Both the position numbers and the translations under genes were made by a program. A stretch of DNA of 64,000 bases from an uncultured Porphyromonadaceae bacterium. Its GTDB lineage: Bacteria; Bacteroidota; Bacteroidia; Bacteroidales; Muribaculaceae. Positions 1 through 7,860 of the stretch are shown one piece after another. The first letter of the stretch is position 1, and every line of letters begins with the position of its first letter. The stretch spans positions 7,266 to 71,265 of the forward strand of contig CAJKBH010000014.1 in NCBI GenBank assembly GCA_905198125.1. Reading direction: 5' to 3'. The notes under the pieces are model-generated. The model was not told where the DNA came from. It saw nothing but the letters and a program-made list of their open reading frames with translations, and searched no databases.

Positions 1-1405
1 TCGCCTGGTAGCGTTCCTTGGATGCAAGGCCGATTTCGTAGCCGATTGGCGTAAGGCGCATATCGGCGTCATCCTGTCGCAGCAGGATTCGGTATTCGGC
101 ACGCGAGGTAAACATACGGTATGGCTCATCGACACCTTTTGTAACCAGGTCGTCGATAAGAACTCCGATATATGCCTGGTCTCGTCCGAGTATCAGTGGC
201 TCATGCCCGGCGGCGCTTCTTGCCGCATTCACTCCCGCAATTAGCCCCTGCGCGGCGGCCTCCTCATAGCCCGTCGTACCGTTGATCTGACCTGCGAAAT
301 ATAGCCCTTTCACTAACTTTGTTTCCAGCGAATGGTTCAGTTGCGTAGGGTCGAAATAGTCATATTCTATGGCGTAGCCCGGACGGTAAAGCTGCACGTT
401 TTCCAGTCCGGGTACATGCTGCAACGCTTCGACCTGAACACGCCAGGGCATCGAGCTTGAGAAGCCGTTGATGTAATATTCCTCAGTCGTCTCACCTTCC
501 GGTTCAAGGAAAAGCTGATGCGAATCCTTGTCGGCAAAGGTGACGAGTTTGGTCTCGATGCTTGGGCAGTAGCGGGGTCCGACACTGTGTATGTCGCCGT
601 TGTACATCGGCGATTCGTCAAGGTGGTCGGTTATCTCTTTATGGCATTCGGGGTTGGTGCGGACTATCCAGCAAGGACGCTGTTTCAGGCTACGTTTGAC
701 TTCAGGAAGAAAGGAAAACTTCTCCCATTCTTCGTTGTCTCCATATTGAATTTCGGCTTTCGAGAAGTCTATGGAGCGGCCGTCGATACGCGCCGGAGTA
801 CCGGTTTTCATGCGTCCTGTAGTGAATCCAAGTGTTTTCAGTTGCTCGGTCAGACCCACGCTGTTTTGCTCGGAAATGCGTCCTCCGGGCAGCTTTGTCG
901 GGCCGAAATGCATCAGTCCGTTCAGGAATGTGCCGTTGGTCAGAACCACCTTTTTTGCCTTGAATTCTATGCCGAGAGCAGTAATGACACCGACTGCCCG
1001 GGGGCCATTTTCACCGTTTTCTATCAGGAGTCCGGCCACGTTGTCCTGGAACATATCAAGGTTCCGAGTGCTCTCTAAGACGCTGCGCCAGTGACTTATG
1101 TACTTCTCGCGATCGCTCTGCACGCGGGGCGACCATACAGCGGGACCTTTGGAACGGTTCAGCATACGGAACTGTATCGCCGTCCGGTCCGCGGCTATGC
1201 CCATTTCTCCGCCAAGCGCATCTATTTCTCTGACAATCTGACCCTTGGCTATACCCCCAATAGCAGGATTACACGACATCTGCGCCACCCGGTTCATATC
1301 GAGTGTCACAAGCAGAGTCTTGGCGCCCACGCGGGCCGAAGCCACGCTTGCCTCGCAACCGGCATGGCCTCCCCCGACCACTATAACATCATATTCAAAC
1401 CTCAT
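1..1405 (-). CDS. mnmG: tRNA uridine-5-carboxymethylaminomethyl synthesis enzyme MnmG (5' part)
   Basis: The FAD-dependent subunit of the MnmEG complex modifies wobble uridine of several tRNAs. The reverse strand starts MRFEYDVIVVGGGHAG, a dinucleotide-binding Rossmann motif, followed by the family signature around NPAIGGIAKG and a conserved stretch on EIDALGG. The gene runs off the left edge of the window: about 468 codons are present out of roughly 620 usual for the family, so the C-terminal helical domain is missing here only because the window ends. Start ATG is at 1405-1403. The next gene downstream in the same orientation lies outside the window; ybeY lies upstream on the same strand, 45 bp away, so the two may be cotranscribed. 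Identification rests on motif reading; no frameshift was seen. Confidence 0.95.
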   Translation of the reverse strand, partial: MRFEYDVIVVGGGHAGCEASVASARVGAKTLLVTLDMNRVAQMSCNPAIGGIAKGQIVREIDALGGEMGIAADRTAIQFRMLNRSKGPAVWSPRVQSDREKYISHWRSVLESTRNLDMFQDNVAGLLIENGENGPRAVGVITALGIEFKAKKVVLTNGTFLNGLMHFGPTKLPGGRISEQNSVGLTEQLKTLGFTTGRMKTGTPARIDGRSIDFSKAEIQYGDNEEWEKFSFLPEVKRSLKQRPCWIVRTNPECHKEITDHLDESPMYNGDIHSVGPRYCPSIETKLVTFADKDSHQLFLEPEGETTEEYYINGFSSSMPWRVQVEALQHVPGLENVQLYRPGYAIEYDYFDPTQLNHSLETKLVKGLYFAGQINGTTGYEEAAAQGLIAGVNAARSAAGHEPLILGRDQAYIGVLIDDLVTKGVDEPYRMFTSRAEYRILLRQDDADMRLTPIGYEIGLASKERYQA

Positions 1406-1450
1406 AGGGTTATCTTTGATTATCGAATATTATGGTTAGTATATGTACTA

Positions 1451-1888
1451 TTAAAGGAGCAGCGACGACGGCCACATATTGAGGGCGGCGTTCTCGGCGG
1501 CTTCCATTATCTCGCGCTCGCCGGGGCCCTTGTCGTTGATGCCTACCAGGTGCAGCACGCCGTGGATTATGACACGCATCAGTTCGCGACTATATGGCTG
1601 GCCGAGTCCTTCGGCATTACTGCGCACCGTGTCGAGCGAGATGTGAATCTCGCCGCACAGCCGACCGTCACGACTATAGTCGAAGGTTATGATGTCGGTA
1701 TAATAATCATGGCCCAATGCCCGGATGTTCGACTCCAGAATTCCGGCATCGTCCATAAATAGATAGGAGAGACGGTACACGGTGCAGCCGTGACTTTGGG
1801 CCACGGCGTTGATCCAGTTGCGCACCTCGCGCCAGTCGAGGTCCGGCATCTCCACATTCTGCGTTTCAAATTCTATGCGCGGTGTCAT
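1451..1888 (-). CDS. ybeY: Endoribonuclease YbeY (rRNA maturation factor)
   Basis: A 145-residue metal-dependent RNase of the UPF0054 family, involved in 16S rRNA 3'-end maturation and ribosome quality control. The zinc-site region is visible near residue 105 as HGVLHLVGIND; the first two histidines of the H-x3-H-x5-H signature are present and the third position is lysine, a variant I recall from other Bacteroidetes sequences. The reading frame is open further upstream, but the ATG at 1888 (protein start MTPRIEFETQ) fits family length; the upstream extension would be AT-rich and would run through the putative promoter. Two small hairpins (1941-1957 and about 1896-1917) lie in the leader between the -7 box and this start. 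It is upstream of mnmG on the same strand. Confidence 0.92.
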   Translation of the reverse strand: MTPRIEFETQNVEMPDLDWREVRNWINAVAQSHGCTVYRLSYLFMDDAGILESNIRALGHDYYTDIITFDYSRDGRLCGEIHISLDTVRSNAEGLGQPYSRELMRVIIHGVLHLVGINDKGPGEREIMEAAENAALNMWPSSLLL

Positions 1889-1970
1889 GTCGTGATTTTC
1901 GCAATTTCGCGAAAATAGTTTAGAAAGTTGAGAAAAGCAATCAGTAAGCATTACTGACAGCATTAACTTG

Positions 1971-1978
1971 CAAATGTA
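1971..1978 (-). promoter_or_regulatory. Possible -7 box for ybeY
   Basis: The reverse strand reads TACATTTG, matching the Bacteroidetes TAnnTTTG -7 box, 82 bp upstream of the ybeY start. No well-spaced TTTG -33 element is evident, so support is partial. Confidence 0.4.
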
Positions 1979-2260
1979 GTAAAAAAGGCACAAATAATCA
2001 ACGCCAATTTTACGAATTCTTGCTCGGTGCAATAAATGGCCCCGATTCCATTTATTTGGCAAATCCGAGACGCCATGTCTATAACATTTATTTAACGCTG
2101 ATTACTAACGCTTTATTTAGTTGTCAGTACTAAATTAAGGCTCTGACGTTCGGATATGCGCCTCATTTCGGCCAGTCACCAAGCGATTTTCGCATTCTCA
2201 ACGCTTCTTTTTGCAAAGTAGAGAAAACCAGCCGGCCTCGTCGCTGAAGCTCCGACCTGA

Positions 2261-2348
2261 AACAAAAGACAGACGACTCACTTCATAACAAAAGACAGAC
2301 GACTCACTTCATAACAAAAACAGACGACTCACTTCATAACAAAAGACC
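2261..2348. repeat. 26-bp tandem repeat, about 3.4 copies
   Basis: Unit begins AACAAAAGACAGACGACTCA and ends CTTCAT. Copies 1 (2261-2286) and 2 (2287-2312) are identical, copy 3 (2313-2337) lacks one G, and a partial fourth copy runs to 2348. Copies are directly adjacent with no spacer. Confidence 0.95.
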
Positions 2349-2499
2349 GATTACCCCCAACCCCGCAGCGCATAGTAACACCGGATCTCTGAGCGAGCGC
2401 ATGAAGCAAGAACCAAAGGTCTCTTGAAAAATCCGCCCATCGGAATGTTAATGAGAAACAACCTCTCTGAAGCAATACTTGAACTATTAATTCCATCAC

Positions 2500-2534
2500 T
2501 CACCCTACCGCCAACATTCACCCTACCGCCAACA
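2500..2534. repeat. 18-bp period repeat, two copies
   Basis: TCACCCTACCGCCAACA occurs at 2500-2516 and again at 2518-2534, separated by a single base. Confidence 0.9.
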
Positions 2535-2588
2535 CAGTGGCGTGGGCACTCCGTACCGTACACAACAACGGAATAAAGTCAGAATAAA

Positions 2589-2760
2589 GTTCGGAAGTGA
2601 AATCGCGCCATGTTCGGAAGTAAAATCGTGCCATGTTCGGAAGTGAAATCGTGCCATATTCGGAAGTGAAATCGCGCCATGTTCGGAAGTAATATCGCGC
2701 CATATTTGGAAGTAAAATCGTGCCATATTCAGAAGTGAAATCGTGCCATGTTCGGAAGCT
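2589..2760. repeat. 23-bp tandem repeat array, 7.5 copies
   Basis: Seven contiguous 23-bp units (2589-2749) with consensus starting GTTCGGAAGTGAAATCGTGC and ending CAT, followed by an 11-bp partial unit to 2760. Units differ at a few fixed positions (G/A after AAGT, C/T in the middle, G/A at the first base). The array ends 25 bp before the -33 element of the ATPase promoter. Confidence 0.95.
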
Positions 2761-2785
2761 AAAATACATTTTTGGAATTTATTTA

Positions 2786-2817
2786 TTTGGATATTAAATA
2801 AATAATCACTACTTTTG
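2786..2817 (+). promoter_or_regulatory. Promoter of the DUF4143 ATPase gene
   Basis: TTTG at 2786-2789 and TACTTTTG at 2810-2817 with 20-bp spacing match the Bacteroidetes -33/-7 consensus. The expected transcript starts shortly before the ATG at 2837, giving a very short leader. Confidence 0.75.
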
Positions 2818-2836
2818 CGTTGCTAAAATTAAGATT

Positions 2837-4126
2837 ATGGACACTTATAATCCGAGAATAATAGATCGTCTTCTGAGTGATGAACTTGACGCAATGGGCG
2901 CAATTATTTTAGAGGGTCCTAAGGCTTGTGGCAAGACCACCACGGCGGAACAACGTGCGCACAGCGCCATATTTATGGACGATCCTGTAAGATGCAATCA
3001 GTATCTACAGATGGTCGAGACCGATATATCCTATATTCTTCGTGGAGAAACACCCCGGCTTATAGACGAGTGGCAGATTGCTCCCAAAATATGGGACGCC
3101 GTCAGGTATGAGGTTGACCATAGACGCGATGACGGCCAATTTATTCTCACAGGTTCAGCGGTACCACCTACACAAAACAGGGCCGAGATGAGACACAGCG
3201 GCACAGGCCGTTTTTCATGGCTTATGATGCGCCCTATGACACTTTGGGAATCGCACGACTCGAACGGAGCCGTCAGTATGGCCGATTTGTTCAGACAAGG
3301 TAATGCTGAGCCGGTCAGAGGCATTAATGATTTGAAGCTGGAGGACATTGCTTTCCTGACATGTCGCGGCGGTTGGCCACGAGCCGTGGACAAGGGGCGC
3401 GAAAAATCAGCTCTGCGCCATGCCATAAATTATTACGAGGCCATAGTCCGGACAGATTTGTCCCGTGTCGACGATGTGGAACGGGATCCGCAAAGAGTCC
3501 GCAGGGTGATGCGTTCATACGCAAGGCATCAGGGCACCCAGGCCAGCATAGCGACTATCATGGAAGACGTGGCACTCAACGATTCGTCCGAAATCAGCGA
3601 CAAGACCATCTATTCCTATATAAATGCTCTTAAAAGCATCTTTGTGATTGAGGATATGCCGGCATGGAGTCCTAATCTGCGAAGCAAATCTGCCATAAGG
3701 ACACTCGACACACGATACTATGTCGATCCGTCGGTGGCTTGTGCCGCGCTTGGCCTCGGACCGAATGACTTGATCAATGACCTGAACACTTTCGGACTTA
3801 TGTTCGAAACCTTGTGCGTTAGGGATCTGAGGGTTTATGCCCAGTCTCTTGATGGCTCGGTGTTTCACTTCAGGGATAAGACAGGATTGGAATGCGATGC
3901 AGTCGTCCATCTACGAAACGGGAATTTCGGCCTGATTGAAATCAAACTCGGAGGTGACAGGTTAATCAGGGAGGGAGCTGAAAATTTGTTGAAGTTAAAG
4001 AATCGCATTGACACTACCCGCATGAAGGCCCCCTCGTTCACTATGATTCTTACGGCCGTGGGCGACTATGCCTATACACGCACTGACGGGGTGATTGTCG
4101 TGCCTGTCGGATGCCTGAAACCATAG
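2837..4126 (+). CDS. AAA ATPase with C-terminal DUF4143 (nuclease-fold) domain
   Basis: A 429-residue protein of the large AAA/DUF4143 family, common in Bacteroidetes accessory regions and without a firm function. Walker A is GPKACGKT at residues 27-34; RLIDEWQ at 74-80 is in the Walker B region. The C-terminal part (about 240-429) is DUF4143-like and contains a spaced E-x-D (TGLECDAVV) and EIK (GLIEIKLG) arrangement compatible with a PD-(D/E)XK fold, though catalysis is not established. It is a single gene with its own promoter, preceded by a 23-bp repeat array and followed by the dcw operon. Base composition is more AT-rich than the dcw genes, suggesting acquisition. A role in defence, regulation or element stability is possible but not shown. 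Confidence 0.85.
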   Translation: MDTYNPRIIDRLLSDELDAMGAIILEGPKACGKTTTAEQRAHSAIFMDDPVRCNQYLQMVETDISYILRGETPRLIDEWQIAPKIWDAVRYEVDHRRDDGQFILTGSAVPPTQNRAEMRHSGTGRFSWLMMRPMTLWESHDSNGAVSMADLFRQGNAEPVRGINDLKLEDIAFLTCRGGWPRAVDKGREKSALRHAINYYEAIVRTDLSRVDDVERDPQRVRRVMRSYARHQGTQASIATIMEDVALNDSSEISDKTIYSYINALKSIFVIEDMPAWSPNLRSKSAIRTLDTRYYVDPSVACAALGLGPNDLINDLNTFGLMFETLCVRDLRVYAQSLDGSVFHFRDKTGLECDAVVHLRNGNFGLIEIKLGGDRLIREGAENLLKLKNRIDTTRMKAPSFTMILTAVGDYAYTRTDGVIVVPVGCLKP

Positions 4127-4247
4127 TCGACTGTCCTTATCCACGCTAAGGAACAAAAAAGTCTCAAGTAATCTCTATTCACTAATCACTATACATTACC
4201 CTGTTGATAACTTTTTGAGGGAAATAACGTCTTTTTTCTGTTTTCAG

Positions 4248-4280
4248 TTGTAAATAATTTACAAAAAATAACTAACTTTA
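4248..4280 (+). promoter_or_regulatory. Possible promoter of the dcw operon
   Basis: In the AT-rich 188-bp gap before rsmH, TTG (4248-4250) and TAACTTTA (4273-4280), 22 bp apart, approximate the Bacteroidetes promoter; the last base departs from consensus. Distance to the rsmH ATG is 34 bp. No mraZ gene and no MraZ-type TGGGN repeats were noticed here. Confidence 0.45.
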
Positions 4281-4314
4281 CACCCAAATTTCCAATTAGG
4301 GAGCCGGAGCGAAA

Positions 4315-5235
4315 ATGGAAAAGGAGATCTATCACATACCTGCATTGCTGACAGAAAGTATTGACGCATTAAACATCAATGCTCGTGGCAGTTATGTGGA
4401 TGCCACATTTGGCGGCGGCGGTCATTCGCGCGCCATTCTCCAAAGACTCGGCCCCGCGGGACACCTTTACGGTTTCGACCGCGACATCGACGCCCTGCAA
4501 AACGCTCCCGACGATTCCCGGTTTACATTTGTACACTCCGACTACCGGTTCATCCCCAATTTCCTGCACTATTACGGCTGCGACAAGGTGGACGGCATCC
4601 TTGCCGACCTGGGCGTGTCGTTCCATCATTTCGACAGCGGCGAACGCGGTTTCTCGTTCCGCGAGGACGCCCCGCTTGACATGCGCATGAACCGGAAAGG
4701 GGAGAGGACCGCCGCTCAGATCATTGCGGATGCTTCGCCCGAAAAACTGGAGAGCATCTTCCGCGCATACACCGACCTGAAACGGCCCCGCCTTCTTGCC
4801 AACGCCATAGTGAAGGCACGGTCGGCCTCCCCCATCCTGACGACGTCTCAGCTCACCGATGCCCTGACTCCCGCCCTCAACCCCAAGAACCTGAAGAAAG
4901 ACCTGGCGCAGGCATTCCAGGCGCTGCGCATCGAGACCAACGACGAGCTGCACTCGCTGCAACGGCTGTTGCTCAACTCCCTGTCGGTGCTCAAGCCCAG
5001 CGGCCGCTTCGCCATCATCACATATCACAGCATAGAGGACAGAATGGTCAAGAACTTTTTCCGTTCCGGCAATCTGGAGGGGAAGGTGGAGCAGGACTTC
5101 TACGGCCGCGTGCTGACGCCCTGGAAACAGATAACACGCAACCCTGTGGTGCCGTCCGCGGAGGAGATTGAACGCAATCCCCGCTCCCGCTCGGCCAAAC
5201 TCCGGGTGGCCGAACTGATTGACGACAATAACTGA
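4315..5235 (+). CDS. rsmH: 16S rRNA (cytosine(1402)-N(4))-methyltransferase RsmH
   Basis: A 306-residue SAM-dependent enzyme (MraW) that methylates N4 of C1402 in the ribosomal P site. The N-terminal SAM motif is visible as DATFGGGGHSRAIL (about residues 29-42), followed by FDRDIDA, LADLGVSFHHFD and the family stretch DMRMN. It is the first gene of the dcw operon; the ftsL-like gene follows after 20 bp. Length and order are standard for the family. The usual upstream neighbour mraZ is absent. Confidence 0.96.
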   Translation: MEKEIYHIPALLTESIDALNINARGSYVDATFGGGGHSRAILQRLGPAGHLYGFDRDIDALQNAPDDSRFTFVHSDYRFIPNFLHYYGCDKVDGILADLGVSFHHFDSGERGFSFREDAPLDMRMNRKGERTAAQIIADASPEKLESIFRAYTDLKRPRLLANAIVKARSASPILTTSQLTDALTPALNPKNLKKDLAQAFQALRIETNDELHSLQRLLLNSLSVLKPSGRFAIITYHSIEDRMVKNFFRSGNLEGKVEQDFYGRVLTPWKQITRNPVVPSAEEIERNPRSRSAKLRVAELIDDNN

Positions 5236-5255
5236 ACCAATAACTCCTCGATTTA

Positions 5256-5642
5256 ATGTCATTATTTTCCAAGAAGAAAGACAAGAAACTGAATAAGAAG
5301 CCCAACGGCAAGAAAAAGACGCCGGGCTGGGTGGCCGAGCTGCGTTACGGCCAGTCGATCTCGATCGAGTTTTTCCGCGCCAACGCTTGGCTCATAATGG
5401 TAATCGTTGTGGTGGTGATAGCCCTGATGGGACTCCGCTACAAGACACGCACACGCATGGAGGAAATCAAGAAACTCACCTCCGAACTACAATTGGCCGA
5501 AAGCACCATGCTCGACGAAAAGTCGAAGTACATGACCCTGGTGCGCGAAACGGAAATGAAGAAGATGGTGCACGACCGCGGACTGCATCTGGAATTCCAG
5601 GAACAGCCCCCGTACATCCTTTCCGACAGCGAACAGAACTGA
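5256..5642 (+). CDS. ftsL: FtsL-like cell division protein
   Basis: A 128-residue bitopic membrane protein: a strongly basic N-terminus (KKKDKKLNKKPNGKKK), one membrane segment near residues 45-65 (WLIMVIVVVVIALMGL) and a short heptad-like periplasmic helix (about 68-105). This architecture and its position between rsmH and ftsI identify it as the FtsL of this operon; sequence similarity in this family is weak. It would join the FtsQ-FtsB-FtsL subcomplex that activates FtsWI during septal peptidoglycan synthesis. Confidence 0.85.
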   Translation: MSLFSKKKDKKLNKKPNGKKKTPGWVAELRYGQSISIEFFRANAWLIMVIVVVVIALMGLRYKTRTRMEEIKKLTSELQLAESTMLDEKSKYMTLVRETEMKKMVHDRGLHLEFQEQPPYILSDSEQN

Positions 5643-5677
5643 CTTACAATTTATAATTACAATCACTACTATCAGCA

Positions 5678-7804
5678 ATGGCCAAAAACACAAAACGAAA
5701 CAACAAGAAGCACATCCTGGGACGCTATGCCTTCATAGTGATTGCATGCGTCGTGGTGGGACTGGGAATACTGTTCAAGCTGTTCGAGACCACCGTGGTG
5801 GAGGCCTCGGACTGGAACGCCCGCAGCAAGGCCATCTTCTCAAAGATAGACACCATCGCTCCGGAGCGCGGCAACCTGCTGTCGGACAACCACAACATAC
5901 TGGCGTGCAACCTGCGCGTCTATGACATCCTTCTCGACCTGCGCCACAGCAAGATCCTGAAGATGAATCACATCGACATGGATTCGGTGTATGCCCTGGC
6001 CGATTCCCTCGACAAATATTATCCGCGACGCAAGGACCTGACGAACCCTGATTCGCTGGCCAAATACTCATGGCGTACCAAGCTGAAGCGCGAGTTCGAG
6101 AAGGAACCCGAGAAACGCACACGCGCCCTGCGCATGGTCAAGAACGGCTCGCTGCAGGACTACGAAAGGGTAAAATATTTCCCATTTATAGCAAAATGGT
6201 ACAAAACCAGCAATACTCCCCTCTATAAGACGCCGCGCTACAAGCGCACCTATCCCTACGGCAAGATGGCCTACCGCAGCATCGGCCGGGTGAATCAGAA
6301 CGCCCAGACGCGCCAGACGCACGGATACTCCGGTCTGGAGCGCGACCTCGACTCGCTGCTGTACGGCAAGCCGGGACTGGCCAAGAAAGTGGCCATGACA
6401 TCGGGCATCGGCAACTGGACCACTACCCCACCCCGCCGCGGATACGACATCTGCACCACCATCAACATCGACCTGCAGGACATGCTGGAGGAGGAGCTGC
6501 ACAAGATATGCCAGGAAGCCAACGCCGTGTGGGGCACCGCCATACTGATGGAGGTCAAGACAGGGGAGATAAAGGCCATCTCCAACATCGAGAAACTGGA
6601 CGACGGCACCTACGGCGAGGCCCTGAACCGCGCCGTGCAGGCATACGAACCCGGCTCGGTAATGAAGCCCATATCGCTGATGATAGCCTTTGAGGATGGC
6701 CTGGTAAAGAACGTCACCGACATGGTGGACTGCTCCCCCTTCATGCGCACCAACGACCCCCACGGCTCGGGCCCCAAGACCATGAAGCAGGTGATAGAGC
6801 AGTCGTCCAACACCGGCATAGCCCGCGTCATATTCCGAGGCTATGCCAAGAATCCCGAGAAATGGTACGACCGCATGGCCGGCCTGGGTTTCTTCGAACC
6901 GATACGCTCGGGCATCTACGGCGAGTGCACGCCGCGAATCCGCCGCCTGATAGACCATGACTCGCGCGGCAACAACATCACCATGACGGCGCGTCACCTC
7001 GACCTGGCCCGCCAGGCATACGGCTACAACACGGAGCTGCCTCCCCTGTTCACGCTGTCGGTGTACAACGCCATAGCCAACGACGGCAAGTACGTGCGCC
7101 CGCACCTGGTGCGCAGCCTGATTGCCGAGAACGGCCGCGACTCCATCCTGCCCATACAGTACATCCGTCCGCAGATATGCAGCCCGGAAACGGCGGCCAA
7201 GGTGCGCGAGTGCATCCGCGAGGTGGTGTGGGGCGAGCATGGCACGGCACGCGCCGTGCGCGACGACCGCGTGGAGATAGCCGGCAAGACCGGCACCGCT
7301 TTCCCGGTGGAAAACGGACAATATAACCGCGCCCAGCGCCGTTACGCATTCGCCGGGTTCTTCCCTTACGAAAACCCGCAGTACAGTTGCATGGCCCTGG
7401 TGCTGGCCGGCGGCGGCAACTCCGCCAACCGCACCTCGGGCCAGGTGGTGAAGAACATGGCCATCAAGATGTATAGCCGCGGCATGCTGAACAATGCCTC
7501 CGACTATGCTATGGAGAAATGCCAGTCCAAGCCTGTGATAGCCGCGTCGTCGTTCGACAATTCGAATCGGATCGCCGGCATGACCGGCTCGCGCTCCGTG
7601 CGCCGCCTCAAGGCCAACGACGTTTCCGATACGGGCAAGATGCCCAACCTTATCGGCTACGACGCGGCCTCGGCCATACGCATCATGGAGCAGCGCGGCA
7701 TCAACGTGCGCATCAGCGGCACGGGCTACGTCTGCTCGCAGTCCATACCGGTCAACACCCCGCTGAGACGCGGACAGACACTGGTGCTGAGACTTAAGAT
7801 TTAG
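5678..7804 (+). CDS. ftsI: Division-specific peptidoglycan transpeptidase FtsI/PBP3 with PASTA domain
   Basis: A 708-residue class B penicillin-binding protein acting with FtsW at the septum. It has a short basic cytoplasmic tail, one membrane anchor (about residues 17-37), a pedestal domain, then the transpeptidase domain with all three catalytic motifs: SVMK at 327-330 (nucleophilic serine), SSN at 376-378 and KTG at 537-539. The last 55 or so residues (from MPNLIGYDAASAI) form a PASTA domain, which lengthens the protein relative to proteobacterial FtsI. It sits 35 bp after ftsL and 56 bp before murE. Confidence 0.95.
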   Translation: MAKNTKRNNKKHILGRYAFIVIACVVVGLGILFKLFETTVVEASDWNARSKAIFSKIDTIAPERGNLLSDNHNILACNLRVYDILLDLRHSKILKMNHIDMDSVYALADSLDKYYPRRKDLTNPDSLAKYSWRTKLKREFEKEPEKRTRALRMVKNGSLQDYERVKYFPFIAKWYKTSNTPLYKTPRYKRTYPYGKMAYRSIGRVNQNAQTRQTHGYSGLERDLDSLLYGKPGLAKKVAMTSGIGNWTTTPPRRGYDICTTINIDLQDMLEEELHKICQEANAVWGTAILMEVKTGEIKAISNIEKLDDGTYGEALNRAVQAYEPGSVMKPISLMIAFEDGLVKNVTDMVDCSPFMRTNDPHGSGPKTMKQVIEQSSNTGIARVIFRGYAKNPEKWYDRMAGLGFFEPIRSGIYGECTPRIRRLIDHDSRGNNITMTARHLDLARQAYGYNTELPPLFTLSVYNAIANDGKYVRPHLVRSLIAENGRDSILPIQYIRPQICSPETAAKVRECIREVVWGEHGTARAVRDDRVEIAGKTGTAFPVENGQYNRAQRRYAFAGFFPYENPQYSCMALVLAGGGNSANRTSGQVVKNMAIKMYSRGMLNNASDYAMEKCQSKPVIAASSFDNSNRIAGMTGSRSVRRLKANDVSDTGKMPNLIGYDAASAIRIMEQRGINVRISGTGYVCSQSIPVNTPLRRGQTLVLRLKI

Positions 7805-7860
7805 GTATGAAATATGAGTGACGAGGTAATAATAGATAAGATATTTAGACAATATAAGAT

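Larger units (their letters stand above)
1889..2836. other. 948-bp gene-free region rich in short tandem repeats
   Basis: No convincing coding sequence. It lies between the divergent ybeY and ATPase genes and holds three unrelated tandem repeats (26-bp, 18-bp and 23-bp units, listed separately) plus the ybeY leader on the left and the ATPase promoter on the right. The open frames across it are repeat artefacts with low-complexity translations. Confidence 0.8.

Noticed and set aside
1091..1762. Forward-strand open frame across the start of mnmG and ybeY
   Set aside because: Antisense to two well-recognised genes and without recognisable features.
2261..2760. Possible CRISPR array
   Set aside because: Repeat units are directly adjacent with no spacers of regular length, and no cas genes are present.
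2518..2769. Reverse-strand open frames over the 23-bp repeats
   Set aside because: The peptides are only repeat translations (FRTW, TSE); the 23-bp unit is not a multiple of three, so frames rotate, and there is no promoter or family match.
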